DNA of 64,000 nt from Shinella granuli (GTDB lineage Bacteria > Pseudomonadota > Alphaproteobacteria > Rhizobiales > Rhizobiaceae): positions 62,001 through 126,000 of the forward strand of contig NZ_SLVX01000009.1 of the NCBI RefSeq assembly GCF_004341885.1. Direction: 5' to 3'. Position numbers and translations under genes: made by a program. Shown piece by piece: positions 57,912-64,000 of the stretch (position 1 is the stretch's first letter; each line of letters opens with the position of its first letter). Below the pieces are notes generated by a model, which worked only from the letters and a program-made list of their open reading frames with translations, was not told where the DNA came from and ran no database searches.

Positions 57912-58168
57912 GATCGCGCCCGCCCTCAATTCTGGAGTGTACGATCCTGCCAGCCGTGCCGCATCCGGCAAGCTCTCCAAAGGCGCTAGGGAGCATCCGG
58001 CTCCCCTATCCGCCCTAAGCCTTCCGCAGGGGGAGCATAAACCTTCGGTTTGCATTCGGCGGCCATCGCCTGATCGGAGGAGGAGAAACGCATCGCACTG
58101 CTCGAACGGTCACCTTGTGATCCGGTGTCCGCTCGCTAACTCTCGCAGATTGAGACGGGGAGCGAGCC

Positions 58169-59239
58169 ATGACCAACAAGACAGCCCTGATCATCGGCGT
58201 AACCGGCCAGGACGGCTCCTATCTGACGGAGCTGCTGCTGGAGAAGGGCTATCATGTGCATGGCCTGAAGCGCCGGTCCTCATCCTTCAACACGGCCCGG
58301 GTCGATCATCTCTATGTCGATCCGCGCACGCCCGGCGCGCGCTTCCAGATGCATTTCGGCGATCTTACCGACGCGATGAACCTTTGCCGGGTCATCCAGG
58401 AGGTCCGGCCGGACGAGATTTACAATCTGGGTGCGCAGAGCCATGTCCAGGTGAGCTTCGAGACGCCGGAATATACGGCGAACACCGACGCGCTCGGCAC
58501 CCTGCGGATCCTGGAGGCGATGCGCATCCTCAAGCTCGGAGCGGATTGCCGCTACTACCAGGCCTCGACCTCGGAGCTCTTCGGTGGGCTGGGGGAAACG
58601 GCGCAGCGCGAGGATACACCCTTCCACCCGCGCAGCCCCTATGCCGCGGCGAAACTCTACGCCTACTGGATGACGATCAATTATCGCGAGGCCTACGGCT
58701 TCCATGCCTCGAACGGCATCCTGTTCAACCATGAAAGCCCCCGGCGCGGCGAGACCTTCGTGACGCGCAAGATCACGCGCGCCGTCGCGGCGATCGAGTG
58801 GGGGATGCAGGACAAGCTCTATCTCGGCAATCTCGAGACCAAGCGCGACTGGGGTCACGCGAAGGACTATGTGGAGGGCATGTGGCGCATCCTGCAGCAG
58901 GATGCGCCCGACGACTATGTGCTCGCCACCGGCGAGGTCCACACCGTTCGCGAATTCGTGGAATGCGCCTTCGACGTCGTCGGGCGGACCATCGTGTGGG
59001 AAGGGCATGGGGTCGACGAGGTCGGCTACGACCGCAAGAGCGGCGAGCGCCTCATCGAGATCGACCCGCGATATTTCCGGCCCGCCGAAGTGGATTTCCT
59101 GCTCGGCGACCCGGGCAAGGCCTGGGCCCGGCTCGGCTGGAGCCCGACGATTTCCTTCAGCAATCTCGTTTCGGAGATGGTGATGTCGGACGTGAACGTC
59201 ATGATGAGGGAGAAGGGTCGCAATGACCTCCATGGATGA
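58169..59239 (+). CDS. gmd: GDP-mannose 4,6-dehydratase
   Basis: The 356-residue SDR-family enzyme converts GDP-mannose to GDP-4-keto-6-deoxymannose. Landmarks: '[24 protein letters not shown]' (NADP site), '[15 protein letters not shown]', '[17 protein letters not shown]', the catalytic '[12 protein letters not shown]' and '[12 protein letters not shown]', and '[16 protein letters not shown]'. ATG 58169 follows GGGGAGCGA. It overlaps fcl by 17 bases, giving a GDP-L-fucose synthesis pair. Confidence 0.96.
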   Translation: MTNKTALIIGVTGQDGSYLTELLLEKGYHVHGLKRRSSSFNTARVDHLYVDPRTPGARFQMHFGDLTDAMNLCRVIQEVRPDEIYNLGAQSHVQVSFETPEYTANTDALGTLRILEAMRILKLGADCRYYQASTSELFGGLGETAQREDTPFHPRSPYAAAKLYAYWMTINYREAYGFHASNGILFNHESPRRGETFVTRKITRAVAAIEWGMQDKLYLGNLETKRDWGHAKDYVEGMWRILQQDAPDDYVLATGEVHTVREFVECAFDVVGRTIVWEGHGVDEVGYDRKSGERLIEIDPRYFRPAEVDFLLGDPGKAWARLGWSPTISFSNLVSEMVMSDVNVMMREKGRNDLHG

Positions 59240-60203
59240 AAGTCCCTATGATCTGCGTGGAAAACGCGTCTGGGTGGCCGGCCATCGCGGCATGGTGGGC
59301 TCGGCGCTCCTGCGCCGCCTGGAGGACGAAAACTGCGATCTGCAGACCGTGCCGCGCAGCGAGGTCGACCTGACCTCCCAGGCCGATACGGCGAACTGGA
59401 TGCGAAAGGCGCGGCCCGAGGCGGTGTTCATAGCCGCCGCGCGGGTCGGCGGCATCAGCGCGAACGCCCGTTATCCCGCCGAATTCCTCGTCGAGAACGT
59501 GCTCATCCTGGTGAATGTCATCAAGGCGGCCTCGGAACTGGGCGTCGAGAAGCTGATGTGCCTCGGTTCAAGCTGCATCTATCCGAAACATGCCGAGCAG
59601 CCGATCCGCGAGGAGGCCCTCCTGACAGGAAGCCTTGAGCCCACCAACGAGGCCTATGCGATCGCCAAGATCGCCGGAATGAAGCTCGCTTCCGCCTATG
59701 CGGAGGAATACGGCCACCGGTTCATCTCCGTCATGCCGACCAATCTCTACGGCCGGAACGACAATTTCGACCTCGATCATTCCCATGTCATCCCCGCGCT
59801 GATCCGCAAGATGCACGAGGCGAAGATCGCCCATCGCGACAGCGTGGTCGTCTGGGGCACCGGCACGCCGCGGCGCGAATTCCTCCATGTCGATGACCTC
59901 GCCGATGCCTGCGTCTTCCTCATGAAGCAGTATGAGAGCCCGAAGCCCATCAATATCGGCTCCGGAGAGGAGATCGCGATCGGTGAGCTCGCCTTCCTCA
60001 TTGCCGACATCGTCGATTTCCGCGGCCATATCGTTTTCGACACACTGAAGCCGGATGGCGCCCCCAGAAAACTCCTTGATTGCTCCAGGCTTCGCGCGCT
60101 CGGATGGTCGCCGAGCATCGGCCTCAGGGCCGGCATCGAGGAACTGTACGACCGATGGAAGAAGACGAGCCGTAGCGTGCAAGGGCGGCACGATTATCCT
60201 TAG
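59223..60203 (+). CDS. fcl: GDP-L-fucose synthase
   Basis: The 326-residue epimerase-reductase completes GDP-L-fucose from the Gmd product. It has '[18 protein letters not shown]', '[18 protein letters not shown]', the catalytic block '[20 protein letters not shown]' with Ser and Cys, '[14 protein letters not shown]' (Tyr-x3-Lys), and '[13 protein letters not shown]'. ATG 59223 follows GAGAAGGG; an internal ATG at 59232 is possible. It lies in the same operon as gmd. The expected output is fucose for the surface polysaccharide. Confidence 0.95.
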   Translation: MTSMDESPYDLRGKRVWVAGHRGMVGSALLRRLEDENCDLQTVPRSEVDLTSQADTANWMRKARPEAVFIAAARVGGISANARYPAEFLVENVLILVNVIKAASELGVEKLMCLGSSCIYPKHAEQPIREEALLTGSLEPTNEAYAIAKIAGMKLASAYAEEYGHRFISVMPTNLYGRNDNFDLDHSHVIPALIRKMHEAKIAHRDSVVVWGTGTPRREFLHVDDLADACVFLMKQYESPKPINIGSGEEIAIGELAFLIADIVDFRGHIVFDTLKPDGAPRKLLDCSRLRALGWSPSIGLRAGIEELYDRWKKTSRSVQGRHDYP

Positions 60204-60226
60204 AATGGTGTCGCCTTGCGCAACTC

Positions 60227-60238
60227 ATGATTAATCAT
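60227..60238. promoter_or_regulatory. Perfect palindrome in the LuxR-gene leader region
   Basis: ATGATTAATCAT is a perfect 12-base palindrome in an AT-rich stretch of the 263-base gap between fcl and the LuxR-type gene at 60467. It may be an operator or promoter part for that regulator. Nothing else recognisable was seen in the gap. Confidence 0.4.
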
Positions 60239-60466
60239 AATACTATTCACACTAAATAATTGCCATATTTACGTATTTTCCGAATCTATTCGGGTCGCGT
60301 TCTGGTGATGTATAGTGGAAAATGGACAAATACGGGAAAGCGACGGCGGCCGACAGGCTGGAAAACCGCTTTTGTCACACTCAATTTTGACGTTGCATCT
60401 GTTTTGAGATGTGACGCGGCGGCCAGACATTCCCGACGTTAAGCGTGATGTACCAGGAGTTTCGCT

Positions 60467-61216
60467 GTGACTGAAGTCAGGGGAATAATCGGGTCTGGCA
60501 TCGGAAAGGGCTTGAACGGGGCGATCCCGTCCTCCCCTTTCCCATCGTCCGTCAACGTGAAGCCGTCGCTCTACCGGGCGCCGGTGCTCGACATCATCGA
60601 CGAGCGGGCGCTCGACCGCGAGTGCCTGTCGCAAAGCCTTGTGTCGCACGGTCTCAACATGACGATCGTGCTGTTCAATTCCATCGACGCGTGGATGGCG
60701 AAATATTCCGGAGAATCGAGCGGCCTTCTGATCAGCCTCGGTAGCCATGACTTCACCGAGTCCGGCATCGAGGACAGTATCCGCATGCTGGTCACGAAGT
60801 TTCCCGAGCTGCCGGTCATCATCCTGTCCGACAATCATGACCTGCGCCAGGTGCTGACGGCGCTGGATCTCGGCGTCAAGGGCTTCATTCCATCGGCAGT
60901 CGGCATCGCCGTCTGCGTGAAGGCGATTTCGCTCGCCTTGTCGGGCGGTATCTTCATCTCCACCGAGAGCCTGCCGGAACTGCGCCGCCTGATGTCCGTC
61001 GCCGACCAGCAGGAGCGCAAGCGGGCCGAGGTCTTCACCAGCCGCGAGGAGGAGGTCATCTCCATGCTCAAGCTGGGCAAGGCGAACAAGATCATCGCCT
61101 ACGAACTCGACCTCAGGGAAAGCACGGTCAAGGTGCATATCCGCAACATCATGAAGAAGCTGAAGGTCCACAACCGGACGGAGGTCATCTTCAAGCTCAA
61201 CGAGCTGTTCAGCTAG
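60467..61216 (+). CDS. LuxR-family regulator with degenerate receiver domain
   Basis: The 249-residue protein has a response-regulator-like N-terminal domain (about residues 38-160: 'VLDIIDERALDRECLSQSL', 'LPVIILSDNHDLRQVLTALDLGVKGFIP') and a LuxR DNA-binding domain (about 185-245: 'FTSREEEVISMLKLGKANKIIAYELDLRESTVKVHIRNIMKKL' in outline). The usual phospho-accepting Asp after strand 3 is replaced in 'LLISLGSHDF', so phosphorylation is doubtful. A 35-residue Pro/Ser-rich leader precedes it. The start is GTG 60467, seven bases after AGGAG. It probably regulates the polysaccharide cluster. Confidence 0.88.
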   Translation: MTEVRGIIGSGIGKGLNGAIPSSPFPSSVNVKPSLYRAPVLDIIDERALDRECLSQSLVSHGLNMTIVLFNSIDAWMAKYSGESSGLLISLGSHDFTESGIEDSIRMLVTKFPELPVIILSDNHDLRQVLTALDLGVKGFIPSAVGIAVCVKAISLALSGGIFISTESLPELRRLMSVADQQERKRAEVFTSREEEVISMLKLGKANKIIAYELDLRESTVKVHIRNIMKKLKVHNRTEVIFKLNELFS

Positions 61217-61369
61217 GGCATTTCCAGCCGACATGGGGAGCGCCTCTGTGTCCGAAATCGCGGAAGGCGAACGGGCCTACCCCTATCGGCCAGCCCGTCT
61301 ATCCCAAGGACTTGGATGGCGCGCTACCCCTGCGGTGATAGGTCTAGGAGACCGAGCGGGGGCTGCGCA

Positions 61370-62707
61370 ATGGCCGGGTTCATCCAGAATTTCGACAATT
61401 CGAACAGGCTGCGCGACCTCGCGCATTCGATGATTCCGGGCGGCGCGCACACCTATGCCAAGGGAGACGACCAGTATCCCGTGCTCTCCCCCGGCTTCAT
61501 CGTCAACGGCTACGGCTGCCACGTCTGGGACGTCGACGGCAATGGCTATATCGAATACGGCATGGGCAACCGGGCGGTCGGCCTCGGCCATGCCTATCGC
61601 CATGTGCTCGATGCCGTCATGCGGCAGCTCGAATTTGGCTGCAACTTCACGCGGCCTTCTCATATCGAGGTCGAATGCGCCTCCACCTTCCTGGACATGA
61701 TCCCGACGGCCGACATGGTGAAGTTCTGCAAGGACGGCTCGGATGCGACCTCGGCGGCGGTGCGCCTGGCGCGGGCGGTGACGGGGCGGGACCTCATCGC
61801 GCGGTGCAGCGATCATCCGTTCTTCTCGACGGACGACTGGTTCATCGGCACGACCGAGATGAATGCCGGCATTCCCAAGGCCGTCAGCAACCTGACGCTC
61901 GGCTTCCGCTACAACGACCTTGACGATGCGCGCGCGCTTTTCGCCCGTCATCCCGGCGCCATCGCGGCGCTGATCCTGGAGGCCTCGCGTGGCGACGATC
62001 CCGAGCCTGGCTATCTCCAGGCCCTGAAGGACCTGTGCCACGACAACGGCGCGCTGTTCATCCTCGACGAGATGATCACCGGGCTTCGCTGGGCGCGCGG
62101 CGGTGCGCAGGCGCATTACGCCGTGCAGCCAGACCTTTCCTGCTTCGGCAAGGCGCTGGGCAACGGTTTTGCCATCTCGGCCCTTGCCGGCCAGCGGGAA
62201 TACATGGTGCTCGGCGGCATCGAGCAGGTGGAGAAGCCGCGGGTCTTCCTGCTGTCGACGACGCACGGCGCCGAGACCCACGCCATGGCGGCGGCGATCG
62301 CCACCATGCATGTCTATGCGCAGGAGCCCGTCATCGAGCATCTGCGCAGCCAGGGGCTGCGGCTGAAGGCGGGGCTTGACCAGGTCATCGCCCGGCACGG
62401 CCTGCAACGCCATGTCAATGTCGTCGGGCACCCGGCCTGCCTGTCCTATGGAACGCGGGATGCGACGGGAAAGCCCTCGCAGGCATTGCGCACCCTGCTC
62501 CTTCAGGAAACGATCCGCCGCGGCGTGCTCGCCCCGTCGCTGGTGGTGAGCTACTCGCACGGCGACGACGATATAGACCAGACCGTCGATGCCTTCGACG
62601 GAGCCCTCCACATCTATCGGCTGGCGCTGGAAGAAGGGGTCGAACGCTACCTCGTGGGCCGGCCCTCGGAGGTCGTCTTCCGTCGCTACAACAGCCGAAA
62701 GGAGTAG
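61370..62707 (+). CDS. Class III aminotransferase, glutamate-1-semialdehyde-aminomutase-like
   Basis: The 445-residue PLP enzyme has '[26 protein letters not shown]' in outline, '[21 protein letters not shown]', '[17 protein letters not shown]', and the PLP-Lys motif '[10 protein letters not shown]' (Lys261). It resembles HemL but sits in a polysaccharide cluster with an epimerase, so it is probably a sugar or small-molecule aminotransferase and not the haem enzyme. ATG 61370 is eight bases after GGGGG; the longer frame from 61316 lacks a site. Confidence 0.88.
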   Translation: MAGFIQNFDNSNRLRDLAHSMIPGGAHTYAKGDDQYPVLSPGFIVNGYGCHVWDVDGNGYIEYGMGNRAVGLGHAYRHVLDAVMRQLEFGCNFTRPSHIEVECASTFLDMIPTADMVKFCKDGSDATSAAVRLARAVTGRDLIARCSDHPFFSTDDWFIGTTEMNAGIPKAVSNLTLGFRYNDLDDARALFARHPGAIAALILEASRGDDPEPGYLQALKDLCHDNGALFILDEMITGLRWARGGAQAHYAVQPDLSCFGKALGNGFAISALAGQREYMVLGGIEQVEKPRVFLLSTTHGAETHAMAAAIATMHVYAQEPVIEHLRSQGLRLKAGLDQVIARHGLQRHVNVVGHPACLSYGTRDATGKPSQALRTLLLQETIRRGVLAPSLVVSYSHGDDDIDQTVDAFDGALHIYRLALEEGVERYLVGRPSEVVFRRYNSRKE

Positions 62708-62816
62708 GGTATCGCGGCGCCTGCGCCGTTCGAGCAGGGGGCGCCGTCTTTGTCCTCAATCGCGGCCGCGACACCCCGCGCCTACCATCCGCGAACATCA
62801 GATGGGGGTTTTCGAC

Positions 62817-63887
62817 ATGAAGGTGCTTGTGACCGGACACCAGGGCTATATCGGCGCCGTGATGGTGCCCTTCCTCTTGCGCGCCGGGCATGACGTGCAT
62901 GGCTATGATGCCGGGCTCTACCGGCACTGCGCTTATACGCCGGGCGGCGCGATGTTCGATATCCCGTCCGTGCTGAAGGATGTGCGCGATATCTCCCCCC
63001 GCGACCTCGACGGCTTCGACGCCGTGATCCATCTCGCCGCCCTTTCGAACGATCCGCTCAGCAATCTCGATCCCGAGGTCACCTACGACATCAACCACAG
63101 GGGCAGCGTGCGGGTCGCGCGCGCGGCGAGACAGGCGGGGGTGTCCCGCTTCCTCCTCGCCTCCTCCTGCAGCAACTACGGCCTTGCCGGCGCCGACCTC
63201 GTGGACGAGGATGCGCCGCTCAATCCCGTCTCTGCCTATGGCATTTCCAAGGTGCGGGCCGAGGCCGACATCGCCGAACTTGCGGATGCGCGGTTCTGCC
63301 CGGTCTTCCTGCGCCCCGCGACCGCCTACGGCCTGTCGCCGATGCTGCGCTTCGACATCGTTCTCAACAACCTCGTCGCCTGGGCCGTGACGCAGCACCT
63401 CATCCTCCTGAAATCGGACGGCACGCCCTGGCGGCCGATCGTGCATGTCGAGGATATTTCGCGCGCCTTCCTCGCAGCCCTCGAAGCGCCGGTGAAGAGC
63501 GTCTTCAACGAGGCATTCAATGTCGGCCAGACGGCGCACAATTACCAGATCCGCGAGATCGCCGACGTCGTCGCGCGGATCGTCCCGGGATGCCGGCTGG
63601 AATATGCACAGGAAGCCGGGCCGGACGCGCGCTCCTACCGCGTCGACTTCGGCAAGATCGCCCGTGTTCTGCCGGCGTTTCGGCCGCAATGGGACGTGGT
63701 CGCCGGCGCGCGCCAGCTTTATACGGCCTACAGCAGCGCCGGGCTCAGCCTCGCGGAGTTCGAAGGGCCGCGCTACCAGCGCATCAGCCAGATCCGCCAG
63801 CTCCTCGAAACCGGCGCGATCGACCCGGACCTGCGCTGGCGCCCCGCGGTTCGCAGCCCGGCCGCCATGCGGGAAATCCGCGTTTGA
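62817..63887 (+). CDS. NAD-dependent sugar epimerase/dehydratase
   Basis: The 356-residue extended SDR has '[23 protein letters not shown]', '[17 protein letters not shown]', the catalytic 'SSCSNYG' and '[11 protein letters not shown]' (Tyr-x3-Lys), and '[25 protein letters not shown]'. It acts on a nucleotide-sugar, giving an epimerised or dehydrated product. ATG 62817 has GGGGG at eight bases; ATG 62802 lacks a site. It is 109 bases after the aminotransferase and is followed closely by a DUF4910-like gene. Confidence 0.9.
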   Translation: MKVLVTGHQGYIGAVMVPFLLRAGHDVHGYDAGLYRHCAYTPGGAMFDIPSVLKDVRDISPRDLDGFDAVIHLAALSNDPLSNLDPEVTYDINHRGSVRVARAARQAGVSRFLLASSCSNYGLAGADLVDEDAPLNPVSAYGISKVRAEADIAELADARFCPVFLRPATAYGLSPMLRFDIVLNNLVAWAVTQHLILLKSDGTPWRPIVHVEDISRAFLAALEAPVKSVFNEAFNVGQTAHNYQIREIADVVARIVPGCRLEYAQEAGPDARSYRVDFGKIARVLPAFRPQWDVVAGARQLYTAYSSAGLSLAEFEGPRYQRISQIRQLLETGAIDPDLRWRPAVRSPAAMREIRV

Positions 63888-63896
63888 GGCGATGGC

Positions 63897-64000
63897 ATGA
63901 ACGAGGCCACACGATTTCCCCCCGGAGCCTTGCCGGGCGACACGGCCGATCCGGGCCGCGCGCTTTTTGCGCTCGTCGCCCGGCTCTTTCCGATCTGCCG
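63897..64000 (+). CDS. Start of a DUF4910-like (aminopeptidase-like) protein, partial
   Basis: An ATG at 63897, ten bases after the epimerase stop, opens a frame to the window end (34 residues). The last visible part 'ALFALVARLFPICR' resembles the characteristic N-terminal 'LFPICRSITG' region of DUF4910/M28-like aminopeptidase-fold proteins found in polysaccharide clusters. Only the beginning is visible, so this is a tentative reading. Confidence 0.5.
   Translation, partial: MNEATRFPPGALPGDTADPGRALFALVARLFPIC

Noticed and set aside
1-64000. tRNA, rRNA, CRISPR array, phage or plasmid origin
   Set aside because: Read through both strands; no cloverleaf, regular direct-repeat array, integrase or replication gene was recognised.

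Overview
The window is GC-rich, densely packed DNA with short spacers and many ATGA/TGATG overlaps. The gene content (NtaA, SfnB and SsuD oxygenases, many ABC importers, GntR and LysR regulators, a gmd/fcl polysaccharide cluster) suggests an alphaproteobacterium of the Rhizobiales, probably Rhizobiaceae (a Shinella/Ensifer/Rhizobium-like chromid or chromosome). This is inferred from gene content and style, not from a marker gene. No rRNA, tRNA, CRISPR array, transposase or phage gene was seen.

Region 1 (1-26592) is an organosulfur scavenging island. It encodes seven enzymes of flavin-dependent monooxygenase families: two NtaA/DszA-like, four SfnB/DszC-like and one SsuD. It also has four ABC import systems (sugar type, methionine type, sulfonate type, polar-amino-acid type), an O-acetylhomoserine sulfhydrylase, an Fe(II)/2-oxoglutarate-type oxygenase and a small membrane protein. 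In two of the transporter operons the oxygenases are co-transcribed with the importer: ABC + SfnB at 3160-9006, and SfnB + ABC + SfnB + NtaA at 9146-15669. The sulfonate-type ABC operon ends in the sulfhydrylase that would fix released sulfide or thiols. No flavin reductase is present, so FMNH2 must come from a gene elsewhere. Almost every transcription unit in this region is preceded by one AT-rich, partly palindromic motif, which I propose as the operator of a shared sulfur-starvation regulon.

Region 2 (27114-29126) is a LysR regulator divergent from a zinc-less medium-chain oxidoreductase.

Region 3 (29269-48466) looks like a catabolic locus for cyclic amides or imides. A long leftward operon (41161 to 29269) encodes a polyamine-type ABC importer with two ATPases, two permeases and two binding-protein homologues, two short-chain dehydrogenases, a NodB-fold deacetylase/imidase-like hydrolase, a small CxxC protein, a COG0523 metallochaperone and an amidase. 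A GntR regulator with two DNA-binding domains is divergent from it, and matching inverted operator sites lie near both starts. Next comes a second leftward operon for 5-oxoprolinase (pxpA, biotin carrier, biotin carboxylase, pxpB, pxpC), divergent from its own LysR regulator.

Region 4 (48616-64000) is a surface-polysaccharide cluster. It has a polymerase-like membrane protein, a polyprenyl-phosphate sugar-1-phosphate transferase, one GT2 and three GT4 glycosyltransferases, an acetyltransferase, a methyltransferase, GDP-fucose synthesis (gmd, fcl), two LuxR-type regulators, and at the right edge an aminotransferase, an epimerase and the start of a DUF4910-like gene. No flippase or export gene is in view, so the cluster probably continues to the right.
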